Shown piece by piece: positions 14,431-21,568 of a DNA stretch of 25,161 nucleotides. The stretch spans positions 1 to 25,161 of the forward strand of contig CAYGVJ010000077.1 in assembly GCA_964353255.1 (NCBI GenBank). Direction: 5' to 3'. The notes below the pieces were generated by a model that did not search any database, had not been told where the DNA came from, and saw only the letters and a list, made by a program, of their open reading frames with translations. How positions within the stretch are numbered: the stretch's first letter is position 1; every line of letters starts with the position of its first letter. The translations under genes and the position numbers were made by a program. The stretch is from VFZS01 sp964353255. Lineage in GTDB: Bacteria; Acidobacteriota; Terriglobia; Bryobacterales; Bryobacteraceae.

Positions 14431-16161
14431 TTACGCCGGCAGGCCCAGCCGGCGCAGCAGGGCGTCAAAGCGGGGATCCGAGCGCAGCCGGTCCAAAACT
14501 GGGAAGACGCGGATCCAGAACAGATGCGGGTCCCGCTCTTCGTAGCACCTCTCCAGCCATTCGAAGGCCCGATCCCAATCGTTCAGACCGGTGTATATCA
14601 GCGCAAGGCTTTCGGCTGGTACGTACTCCCGAGCGCTCTTGTCGAGCAACTCGTTGAGAAGAGCCTGCGCCGCGCTTTCCTGGCCCGATCTGCCGTAGGC
14701 GTACGCCAAGGCCGCCACCGATCCGGCATCGCGTGATAAGCCCACTGCTTTCTCGAAAGCCGCGATGGCTTGGGCGGGCATCGACCGGGCAAGGCAAGCC
14801 CAGCCCAGGGCCTGATGGGCCATCAAGGAATCTGGGTACAGCTCCAGGGTCCTCTGAGCTTGGTCGATGGCCCGTCCGTATTCGCCGGCGAAAAACAGAA
14901 TCCACGCGAGAGAAAAGTTCATGTTTAGCGACAGCGGATCCAGGTCCACCGCCAGCCTGGCCTGCTCCAGCGCCCGTTCGCGATCTCGTGGAATGGCGAC
15001 CAGAAACAAGGAATAGGCAGAGCGGGCAAGTTCGCTCGACGGGTTCAGTTCAATGGCGCGCCGAATCTCGCGCTCGCAGCCGGGCAAGTCCCAATCGAGA
15101 AACCACTTCACGAAGGCCAGAGCCACGTGCCCCTCGCTGAGGGACTCATCCAGTGCCAGCGCCTTCACGGCGGCGACCCTGGCTTGGGCGTACGCCGGCC
15201 GGATGGGCAGGTGTCCCCAGAAGCCCAGTATGGTCAGGCACCAGGCCAGCAACGCGTGGGGCGGCGCGTAGCTGGGGTCTTCCTGCATCGCCTCGTGCAA
15301 GTACTGGAGCCCTTTCTGACCGCCTTCTTTGGTCCACTTGCCATAGTGATAGCGCGCTTTCAGGTACGCCAGGTGGGCTTTCGGGTTCACTTGAAGCGGG
15401 CGAGAAAGCCTGGCCAGGTCGCTCGGCGTCAGCGCCGCTTGAACCGACTCGGCAACCGCGTGCGCCACCCGGCCCTGCACCGCCAGGATGTCGCTCATCT
15501 CGCACTCATAGCTTTGGGCCCACAAGTGCCGCTCGGGCTCGACCTGGATTAGTTGCGCGGTCACGCGAACACGGTTCCCGGCACGCAGCGCAGAGCCCTC
15601 CAGCACCGCATCAACCTTCAAGTCACGAGCGATCTCCGCGACGCTCTGCTGCGCGCCCTTGAGGCGCAGCACGGACTGCCGCGAGATCACCCGCAGGCTG
15701 CTGATGTTGCCGAGTTCGGTCGTCAGAGCATCCGACATCCCGTCCGCAAAGTAGTCCTCCTCAGGGTCGCGGTTCAGGTTCTCGAAAGGCAGGACCGCCA
15801 GGGTGGGTTGCGCGAACAGCCGGGCCGGCTGGACCGGCGCAATCAAGCGGTAGCCGCGCTTGGTGATCGTCTCGATATACCGAGGCTGCCGAGTGCTGTC
15901 GCCCAGCAGCCCCCGAAGCACGGCGATGTTGCGGGTCAGCGCGGATTCGCCGACCAACTGGCCCTGCCAGAGCTGGTCCAGAATCTGATCTTTGGAAACC
16001 ACCTGCCCGGCGTTCTCGGCCAGAAGCACCAGCAGGTCCATCAGCATGGGGCGGAGATGGAGCTCTGCCGGCCCTTTCGTCATCCGGCAGGTGCTCGGCT
16101 CGACCAACCAGTCCCCCACACGGAACTGAGCGCCTAATCGCCTGGAAACGCTGGATTCCAC
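14431..16161 (-). CDS. CadC-like winged-helix regulator with TPR domain
   Basis: This is a 576-residue regulator. An OmpR/PhoB-type winged-helix DNA-binding domain occupies about 12-108 (LLVLLAENAGQVVSKDQILD, LVGESALTRNIAVLRGLLGD, YIETITKRGYRLIAPV). It is followed by a TolB/FlgO-like domain at about 120-245 (LAVLPFENLNRDPEEDYFAD, SSLRVISRQSVLRLKG, VDAVLEGSALRAGNRVRVTA). The rest is a TPR array (for example AIDQAQRTLELYPDSLMAHQ and AIAAFEKAVGLSRDAGS). Unlike E. coli CadC there is no membrane segment, so it should be cytoplasmic. Such architectures are common in Acidobacteria, with unknown signals. The GTG start lies nine bases after a perfect TATAAT. Its target may be itself or the secreted protein upstream; neither is proven. 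Confidence 0.88.
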   Translation of the reverse strand: MESSVSRRLGAQFRVGDWLVEPSTCRMTKGPAELHLRPMLMDLLVLLAENAGQVVSKDQILDQLWQGQLVGESALTRNIAVLRGLLGDSTRQPRYIETITKRGYRLIAPVQPARLFAQPTLAVLPFENLNRDPEEDYFADGMSDALTTELGNISSLRVISRQSVLRLKGAQQSVAEIARDLKVDAVLEGSALRAGNRVRVTAQLIQVEPERHLWAQSYECEMSDILAVQGRVAHAVAESVQAALTPSDLARLSRPLQVNPKAHLAYLKARYHYGKWTKEGGQKGLQYLHEAMQEDPSYAPPHALLAWCLTILGFWGHLPIRPAYAQARVAAVKALALDESLSEGHVALAFVKWFLDWDLPGCEREIRRAIELNPSSELARSAYSLFLVAIPRDRERALEQARLAVDLDPLSLNMNFSLAWILFFAGEYGRAIDQAQRTLELYPDSLMAHQALGWACLARSMPAQAIAAFEKAVGLSRDAGSVAALAYAYGRSGQESAAQALLNELLDKSAREYVPAESLALIYTGLNDWDRAFEWLERCYEERDPHLFWIRVFPVLDRLRSDPRFDALLRRLGLPA

Positions 16162-16206
16162 CCTGCCGACATTATAGTTCCGCGTTCAGGAGGATGGAAT
16201 CCAGCG
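16149..16206 (-). promoter_or_regulatory. Promoter of the CadC-like regulator with flanking inverted repeat
   Basis: On the minus strand a perfect TATAAT (16176-16171) lies nine bases before the GTG start at 16161. Transcription would therefore begin within a few bases of the start codon, giving a near-leaderless message. No good -35 hexamer is seen. A perfect 12-base inverted repeat flanks the -10 box: CGCTGGATTCCA at 16149-16160 and its complement at 16195-16206. One arm covers the -35 region and the other the start codon region, which is typical operator placement. It could also form an RNA stem in read-through transcripts from the upstream gene. Confidence 0.55.
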
Positions 16207-16215
16207 AATCGTCCC

Positions 16216-16800
16216 TCAGGGTGCCTGGGGATACGCAATCCGCACCACCCCGGTTCCGGTCGTCTCGAGAAGGTTCGGAAACGTGGCCTGAGCTTCCATT
16301 TGCAGACCTTCCAGGCGGGTTCCACGACCGTAGCCCACCGCCCGGTAGCTGGCAATGAGCGTTGTGAAGTCGAAATCGCCGAACCAGACGCCTTCCCAGA
16401 ATTCACCAGGGTCTCCCAGGAACGGCGACTTGATTGTCCACTTGAACGTGCCCCAGCAAGGACCGGCCATGGTCTTTCCGTCCAGGTTGCAGTTCATGAC
16501 TACCTCGCCGACGCCATCCAACAGCTCCGCCGGCCCCTTGATAGCTTGCTCACCCGACTGGTTGATCATGCCCCTGAGAAGGACTGCCCGAGTGCCCGGG
16601 CTGCACGGAGCAAACGGATTGGGACTGCCGCTCGGTTGCCCGCCGACACAAGTGACGGTCCCCGGAGAGACCGTCCCGATCCGGGTTTCCTGCAAGACGG
16701 CCACGCGCACCCGCGGAGCTGCCGGAGGGTCCCCCCAAACCGGCAGGAACGCCGCACCCACCGCCACCAGGACAATCAGCAAAAAGGTTTTTCGCAACAT
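16216..16800 (-). CDS. Small secreted protein of unknown function
   Basis: This is a 194-residue protein with a clear Sec signal peptide: basic start MLRKTF, a hydrophobic core of about 15 residues, and likely cleavage before DPPAAP. The ATG at 16800 is preferred over 16824 because AGGAGG lies eight bases upstream. The mature part is Gly/Thr-rich and predicted mainly beta. The pattern WGTFKWTIKSPF, FWEGVWFGDFDF and GYGRGTRLEGLQMEAQA suggests a lipocalin-like barrel or similar sandwich. Four Cys residues (in VTCVGG, APCSPG, NCNLDG and GPCWG) could form two disulfides. I do not recognise a named family. It precedes the CadC-like regulator on the same strand. Confidence 0.7.
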   Translation of the reverse strand: MLRKTFLLIVLVAVGAAFLPVWGDPPAAPRVRVAVLQETRIGTVSPGTVTCVGGQPSGSPNPFAPCSPGTRAVLLRGMINQSGEQAIKGPAELLDGVGEVVMNCNLDGKTMAGPCWGTFKWTIKSPFLGDPGEFWEGVWFGDFDFTTLIASYRAVGYGRGTRLEGLQMEAQATFPNLLETTGTGVVRIAYPQAP

Positions 16801-16808
16801 TGATTTCA

Positions 16809-16836
16809 CCTCCTGAGCAATCATCGCGGGAGGAGG
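16809..16836 (-). promoter_or_regulatory. Ribosome-site-masking hairpin before the secreted protein
   Basis: On the minus strand CCTCCT (16836-16831) is perfectly complementary to the ribosome-binding AGGAGG (16814-16809) 16 bases downstream, with one more G-T pair outside. The fold would hide the ribosome site of the secreted-protein gene. A six-pair stem is marginal, so a regulatory role is only suggested. Confidence 0.4.
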
Positions 16837-16967
16837 CCCCTTCAGTCTTTACGGAAAGCCTCAATCTTCCCTACATTTGGCCCCGCCGCCACGGGAGTGA
16901 AGTCGGGCTGGAGCGCGGCCGACAAGCGCCCGCTGGCGGTGATCGAACTGGGCGTGAAGGGCCGGCG

Positions 16968-18062
16968 CTACCAGCCGTAGGCCGCCAGCATGATCCCGAA
17001 GAGCCTGGTGTTCGGGAAGAACCCGTGCACACCCGCGGCGCCGGGGCCTTGAGCCGCCACCAGCACTTCCTCGCCGGTGTGGCCGCCGTCCACCCGGATG
17101 GCAGACTTGGCCGGAGGGGGTGAGAAGAGGCCACCGGGGGCCTCAGCAGGCAAAATCGGCTGGCCTTTGGTGCCGCCGCGGAGGCGGGTGTCAAAGGAGT
17201 GGTCGGCGGCAAACAGGATCAAGGTGTCATTCTTCATGCGCTTGGCGGTTTCCGCGATGATCCCGTCCAGGACCAGCGTGCGGTCCAAGCCCCGCTTGAG
17301 CTGGCTGGTATGCAGGTCCGACTCGACCATCAGGAAGAACCCTTTGGGGTTGCGCGAGAGGATGTCGATGGCGCGGCGGACAGCCGCTCCCAGATCGAAG
17401 TCCCCGGTGTCGAGGAGCACAACCGCGCGCTTGGCGCCGGAGGAAAGGCCGTCCAGCGAGTCGTAGAGTTGGTAACCCTTCCCGAGCAGCGCCGCCTCCG
17501 GCTCCCGGCCAAGCGCGCGGGTGACCTCCAGAATCGACTTCCGGCCGGCCCCGATCAACACGTCCACGCCATCACCGAAGCGGGGCTGGAACACCTGGGC
17601 GAAGATCTCGCCGTGCTTGCTGCGATCATTCGAGTGCGCATAGCAGGCCGCGGCAGTTGCGCCGGTGGCGGCATCGTTGGTGACCACCCCCGTGGAAAGC
17701 CCATGCTCCTCGGCGTATTCGAGGATGGTCTTCAGCGGCTCGCCGTCCTTCTGGCGGCGCACGGCCGCGTCGGATTGCGAGAGCACGCCGTTATGCGTTT
17801 TCCGGCCGGTGACCATGGCGGTCATGGCGGCCGCCGAGTCGGTCACCCAACTGGAAGCCGAAGAAGTGTCCATCAGGCCGATATGAGGCATTTTCTGAAT
17901 GAAGAGCCCTTGCGGCTTGCCGCCATAGATGGCGGCGGCGCTGAGCACCGGAATGCCCGCGGCATCCCCGACGAAGAAGATCACGTTCCTGGCGCGGCGC
18001 TCCGCGCCCCAGTTCAAAGCAGAGAAGAACAGAATAAAGGTGAGTGTGCGTTTGACGCGCAT
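16968..18062 (-). CDS. Secreted alkaline phosphatase family protein
   Basis: This is a 364-residue exported metal-dependent phosphomonoesterase. A signal peptide (MRVKRTLTFILFFSALNWG) is followed by the family core. Asp33 lies in NVIFFVGDAAG (usual form GDGMG), and the nucleophile Ser76 in VTDSAAAMTAMVTGRKTHNG. Further motifs are VVTNDAATGATAAACYAH, FFLMVESDLHTSQLKRG, LILFAADHSFD and GGHTGEEVLVAAQGPGA. The usual metal-binding segment E-x4-D-x3-H is replaced by Glu247-Ser-Asp249-Leu-His251, so the ligand geometry differs from the E. coli enzyme. It probably belongs to a variant clade whose substrate is untested. An ATG at 18080 would add six residues; neither start has a ribosome site. The gene is divergent from the sulfatase with about 100 bases between them. 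Confidence 0.88.
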   Translation of the reverse strand: MRVKRTLTFILFFSALNWGAERRARNVIFFVGDAAGIPVLSAAAIYGGKPQGLFIQKMPHIGLMDTSSASSWVTDSAAAMTAMVTGRKTHNGVLSQSDAAVRRQKDGEPLKTILEYAEEHGLSTGVVTNDAATGATAAACYAHSNDRSKHGEIFAQVFQPRFGDGVDVLIGAGRKSILEVTRALGREPEAALLGKGYQLYDSLDGLSSGAKRAVVLLDTGDFDLGAAVRRAIDILSRNPKGFFLMVESDLHTSQLKRGLDRTLVLDGIIAETAKRMKNDTLILFAADHSFDTRLRGGTKGQPILPAEAPGGLFSPPPAKSAIRVDGGHTGEEVLVAAQGPGAAGVHGFFPNTRLFGIMLAAYGW

Positions 18063-18164
18063 AGGAAGATAGCGTAGCATAAGCCGGCTCTGGCGGGCCG
18101 TCCGGCGGTGGCTGCGGCTATGCTGGTATTCTCGTGGTTGCCCCAGATCCTCCGGGAGAACGAC

Positions 18165-19949
18165 ATGGCAACTGAAGGCGGCAATCACAACGAGCCGACC
18201 AGCCGGCGCGAATTCCTGCGCCGGGCCGGGGCGGCAGCCGCCCTCTCACCCGCGGCTCTTGCCGCCGGCCCGCGCCGCCCGCCGAACGTGCTCATATTCC
18301 TCGCCGACGATCAGGGCTACGGGGACTTGTCGTGTCACGGAAACCCAGTGGTGAAGACGCCGGCGCTGGACAGCCTGCACCGGGAAAGCGTGCGCTTCAC
18401 CGATTTCCATGCGGCGCCCATGTGCACGCCCACGCGCGGGCAGCTCCTGACCGGGCAGGACGCGCTACACAACCGCGCCACTTCGGTGACGGCGGGGCGG
18501 GCGGTGATTCGGCGCGGCCTCCCCACCATGGCGGAGATCTTTGCCGCCAGCGGGTACGCCACGGGGCTGTTCGGCAAGTGGCACGTGGGGGACAACTATC
18601 CCTACCGTCCGATGGACCGCGGCTTCCAAGAGGCCAAGTACTTCCTGGGCTGGGGCCTGAGCTCGGCGCCCGAGTTCGACAACGACTACTTCGACGGCCG
18701 CTACCGCGACAGAGGCGTGGCGAAGCGGTTCTCCGGCTACTGCACGGAGTTCTGGTTCCAAGCGGCGATGGCCTGGATGCGCACGCGCCAGCGCACGCGG
18801 GAGCCGTTCTTGTGCTACCTACCGACCAACACGCCCCACGCGCCCGCCTGGGTGGCCGAGAAGTACTCGGCGCCTTACGAGAGGCCGGGCCTGCCGGCGG
18901 GCTTCTACGGCATGATCGCCAACCTGGACGAGAACTTCGGGAAGCTGGAGGCGTTCCTCAAAGAGACCGGGCTGCGCGAGAACACGATCTTGATCTACAT
19001 GACCGACAACGGCGGCACCGCCGGAGTGCCGGTATTCAACTCCGGGATGCGCGGGCGGAAGACCCAGGTCTACGAGGGCGGGCACCGCGTGCCATGCTTT
19101 GTGTGCTGGCCCGCGGGCGGCTTGCGCGCTCCCGGCGACATCAGCGTGCCGGCCGAGATGCAGGATCTCCTGCCGACGCTCATCGATCTGTGCGGGCTGA
19201 AGAAGCCTCGCGAGGCCCGCTTCGACGGCCGCAGCCTGGCCGGCCTGTTGAGAAGCGCAGAGGAGAAGCCGCCCGACCGCATGCTGGTCGTGCAGTACGG
19301 GCAGATCCTCAAGAAGTGGGACTCCTGTGTCATCTGGGGCCGGTGGCGGCTGGTCAACGGCGAGGAACTCTACAACCTACAGGCCGACCCGGGGCAGTCG
19401 AGCGACGCGGCCGCGCGGCATCCCGACGTGCTGAAGAAGATGCGCGACCACTACGAGACCTGGTGGGCGGGCGTCGAGCCCACCCTGCGCGACTTCTGCC
19501 CCATCAGCATCGGCTCCGCCCAGGAGAATCCGGTGGCTCTGTCCTGTTCGGACTGGCAGGAGGTGTACTGCGACAATGTCGGGGCCGTCCTCAGCGGAGC
19601 GGGCGGTCCCCGCGGGGCGCCGTGGAACGTGCTGGTCGAGCGCGACGGCGTCTACGAGATCGCGCTCTCGCGCTGGCCCGCCGAGAAGTCCTGGCCGCTG
19701 AACGCGGCCTGCCCCGAGCGGCAGATGAGGGCCGGCTCGCTGCCGGCCGGCAAAGCCCTGCCGATCGCTGGCGCCCGGCTGGCGATCGCCGGCCGAGAGC
19801 TATCGCTGAAGACCGGGGCGGCCGACCAGGCGGCGGTGTTCCGGGTGCGGCTCGAGGGCGGCACAAAGACCCAGCTTCACGGCTGGTTTCAGGATGCCCA
19901 AGGTCAAGACCTTTGCGGCGCCTATTATGCCTATGTGCGCCGGCTCTGA
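18165..19949 (+). CDS. Tat-exported sulfatase (arylsulfatase family)
   Basis: This is a 594-residue type I sulfatase that hydrolyses sulfate esters. The ATG at 18165 is chosen because GGGAG lies about seven bases upstream and a twin-arginine signal follows at once (SRREFLRRAGAAAALSP). The alkaline phosphatase/sulfatase fold begins with the metal site LIFLADDQGYGD (Asp48, Asp49). The formylglycine motif CTPTR has Cys87 as the residue to be oxidised. Then come GLFGKWHVG, TNTPHAPAW and IYMTDNGG. A C-terminal beta module of about 130 residues (WNVLVERDGVYEIALSRWP) is typical of planctomycete- and acidobacteria-type sulfatases. A formylglycine-generating enzyme must be encoded elsewhere. The substrate is unknown; the LacI regulator and TonB receptor downstream hint at a sulfated glycan. 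Confidence 0.93.
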   Translation: MATEGGNHNEPTSRREFLRRAGAAAALSPAALAAGPRRPPNVLIFLADDQGYGDLSCHGNPVVKTPALDSLHRESVRFTDFHAAPMCTPTRGQLLTGQDALHNRATSVTAGRAVIRRGLPTMAEIFAASGYATGLFGKWHVGDNYPYRPMDRGFQEAKYFLGWGLSSAPEFDNDYFDGRYRDRGVAKRFSGYCTEFWFQAAMAWMRTRQRTREPFLCYLPTNTPHAPAWVAEKYSAPYERPGLPAGFYGMIANLDENFGKLEAFLKETGLRENTILIYMTDNGGTAGVPVFNSGMRGRKTQVYEGGHRVPCFVCWPAGGLRAPGDISVPAEMQDLLPTLIDLCGLKKPREARFDGRSLAGLLRSAEEKPPDRMLVVQYGQILKKWDSCVIWGRWRLVNGEELYNLQADPGQSSDAAARHPDVLKKMRDHYETWWAGVEPTLRDFCPISIGSAQENPVALSCSDWQEVYCDNVGAVLSGAGGPRGAPWNVLVERDGVYEIALSRWPAEKSWPLNAACPERQMRAGSLPAGKALPIAGARLAIAGRELSLKTGAADQAAVFRVRLEGGTKTQLHGWFQDAQGQDLCGAYYAYVRRL

Positions 19950-19952
19950 GGC

Positions 19953-19996
19953 GGCGGGCCGACAAACAAGAAGCCCGCCCTCAGGAGGTCGGCCCG
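19953..19996 (+). terminator. Overlapping, mutually exclusive hairpins after the sulfatase
   Basis: GGCGGGC (19953-19959) pairs with GCCCGCC (19973-19979). The overlapping CGGGCCGAC (19955-19963) pairs instead with GTCGGCCCG (19988-19996). The two stems share bases and cannot coexist. They lie directly after the sulfatase stop, so termination or attenuation is the natural guess. Neither has a T-run. Confidence 0.45.
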
Positions 19997-20062
19997 TTAT
20001 GCCGCGAGGGTTCGGGGACGTCAAGGAGCGGAACGAGCGAAAGAGTTGATCTTGAGCGATCA

Positions 20063-20122
20063 CTGTAGCGCTAGATGCAACTGTAAGCGGTTGACACGGG
20101 ACCGCCGGCGGGTGAATAATGT
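20063..20122 (+). promoter_or_regulatory. Sigma70-type promoter and operator-like repeats of the LacI gene
   Basis: A perfect -35 TTGACA (20092-20097) is followed after 17 bases by AATAAT (20115-20120, five of six matches to TATAAT). Upstream and overlapping the -35 are two related sequences: ACTGTAGCGCTAG (from 20063, containing the perfect palindrome TAGCGCTA at 20067-20074) and ACTGTAAGCGGTTG (from 20081). Both carry a central GCG, as LacI-family operators often do. Their position fits autorepression by the regulator. This is the best promoter visible in the window. Confidence 0.7.
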
Positions 20123-20158
20123 AGGCGACGCGACGCCCGTCGGCGCGGGGAGGCATCT

Positions 20159-21250
20159 TTGGCCGCTCGGATGAAAGACATCGCCAGGGACCTGGGGGTC
20201 TCGTTGATGACCGTCTCCAAGGCCCTGCGCAATCACAGCGACATCAGCGAGGGCACGCGCAAGCGCGTGATGCAGCGGGCCCGCGAACTCCGCTTCCAGC
20301 CCAACTGGATCGCCCGCAGCCTGGTGACGCGCCGCACCTACATGGTGGGGCTGGTGATCCCGGACCTCATGCACTCGTTCTTTGCCGAGGTGGCCAAGGG
20401 AGTGGCGGAGCGGCTCGAGCCAGCGGGCTACCAGGTGGTGATTGCGAACTCCCAGGAAGACCCCCGGACCGAAGCGCGGCAGATCTCGGCGCTACTGGCG
20501 CGAAGCGTGGACGGGCTGATCATCGCCTCGGCCCATAACAGCAGCCGCGCGGAGCTGTTCCGGACGCTGCGGGCGCGCAAGGCGCGCTACGTGCTGATCG
20601 ACCGGCTGCCCGCGGGCCTGAGCGCGCATTATGTCGGCTGCAAGGATGAGGAGATCGGCCTGCTGGCCACCGGACACCTGATACAAGAGGGCTGCCGGAG
20701 GATTGCGCACATCCGGGGACCGGCCGTGCCCACCGGCACCGGGCGTCTGCGGGGGTACCGCCGGGCGCTGACAGCGCACGGGGTGGAAGCGCCCGCCGAC
20801 TATGTGGTGGGCGGGCATTTCGATGATGCGGCCGGATACGCGGCCATGCGCCGCCTGCTCGCTCTGAAGCCGCACCCGGACGGCGTTTTCTGCTACAACG
20901 ATCCGGTGGCGGCCGGCGCCATCCGAGCGGTGCTGGATGCCGGGCTGAAGGTGCCGCAGGACGTCGCCATCATCGGGTCCGGCAACGTGCATTACTCGGA
21001 CCTGCTGCGCGTCCCGCTTTCCACCATCGACCAGAGCAGTTTCCTGATCGGACAGACCGCCGCGGAACTGCTCATCGACTGCGTGGAGGCGAAGAAGCCG
21101 CTGGCTCCGCGGCACGTGTTTTTTCCGCCGCGGCTGGTGGTGCGGGAGTCCAGCCGGCGGCGGGAGCCCGCGCTCGAAGGCTCAAGTAACGCATCGCGTA
21201 ACGGAGCCTTGCGACGGGCCAGGCGGAGCCGGGCTTCAGGAAAGTCTTGA
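20159..21250 (+). CDS. LacI-family transcriptional regulator
   Basis: This is a 363-residue sugar-type repressor. The helix-turn-helix is at the very N-terminus (MKDIARDLGVSLMTVSKALR), with the hinge helix near residues 45-60 (LRFQPNWIARSLVTRRTYMV). The periplasmic-binding-protein-like effector domain follows: VGLVIPDLMHSFFAEVAKGV, VDGLIIASA, VLIDRLPAG, AHIRGPAVPTGTGRLRGYR, VFCYNDPVAAGAIRAVL and IIGSGN. The TTG at 20159 is chosen because GGGGAGG lies five bases upstream; an ATG at 20171 is too far from it. A basic tail of about 35 residues extends beyond the usual end. It lies between the sulfatase and the TonB receptor, so either could be its target. The effector is probably a carbohydrate, by family. 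Confidence 0.92.
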   Translation: MAARMKDIARDLGVSLMTVSKALRNHSDISEGTRKRVMQRARELRFQPNWIARSLVTRRTYMVGLVIPDLMHSFFAEVAKGVAERLEPAGYQVVIANSQEDPRTEARQISALLARSVDGLIIASAHNSSRAELFRTLRARKARYVLIDRLPAGLSAHYVGCKDEEIGLLATGHLIQEGCRRIAHIRGPAVPTGTGRLRGYRRALTAHGVEAPADYVVGGHFDDAAGYAAMRRLLALKPHPDGVFCYNDPVAAGAIRAVLDAGLKVPQDVAIIGSGNVHYSDLLRVPLSTIDQSSFLIGQTAAELLIDCVEAKKPLAPRHVFFPPRLVVRESSRRREPALEGSSNASRNGALRRARRSRASGKS

Positions 21251-21261
21251 GATGGCGGTAA

Positions 21262-21296
21262 CCCCTTGCCGACAAAGGGGATAGCTGCATTTTTCG
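21262..21296 (+). terminator. Intrinsic-terminator-like hairpin after the LacI gene
   Basis: CCCCTT (21262-21267) and AAGGGG (21275-21280) form a perfect six-base stem with a seven-base loop, 11 bases after the LacI stop. A run of five T follows after about ten bases. The offset T-run makes it weaker than a canonical terminator. It separates the LacI gene from the receptor's own promoter. Confidence 0.55.
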
Positions 21297-21449
21297 GGGG
21301 CTGGACCAAGTTTCTCAGCGCGAAACAGGCGGATTCTGCGGTGCGGCTACTTGCCTAAGCCGTCTCCCTGCGTTTAGGCTGAGCAGAAGCTCCCAGAATG
21401 AGTGCAAGTTGCTGGTGTCTGGGTCTTGGGCGGCGTGCCGCCTGCGGCC

Positions 21450-21478
21450 TTGGCAGCCGGGGGCTTATGGTGTATTCT
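21450..21478 (+). promoter_or_regulatory. Candidate promoter of the TonB receptor gene
   Basis: TTGGCA (21450-21455, five of six to TTGACA) is followed after exactly 17 bases by TATTCT (21473-21478, four of six to TATAAT), about 90 bases before the receptor start. No copy of the ACTGTA-GCG element of the LacI promoter is obvious here, so control of the receptor by that regulator is not supported directly. Confidence 0.45.
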
Positions 21479-21568
21479 GAAGCCTGGATGTACCGGCATT
21501 ATGCCTTCAGGGGTCGGACACCAGGGCAAGAGTGATGGGAGAGGAAGTTTGGAAGCAAGGGAGGACTT

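Larger units (their letters stand above)
21251..21568 (+). other. Intergenic control region between LacI and the TonB receptor
   Basis: These 318 bases carry no gene that I can support. They contain the terminator-like hairpin and the promoter listed separately. A six-base stem with a 15-base loop spans 21353-21379 (GCCTAA/TTAGGC). A GGCGGC/GCCGCC palindrome lies at 21429-21442, and an eight-base inverted repeat encloses the promoter (CTGGTGTC at 21412-21419, GACACCAG at 21517-21524). The receptor message probably has a folded leader of about 85 bases. Confidence 0.55.

Noticed and set aside
16897..16980. A 27-residue plus-strand frame (starting VKSGWSAADKRP, ending KGRRYQP) tail-to-tail with the alkaline phosphatase
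   Set aside because: It looks like the end of a protein, but it is too short, has no gene body upstream and overlaps the phosphatase stop. It could be a gene remnant, but there is not enough to call.
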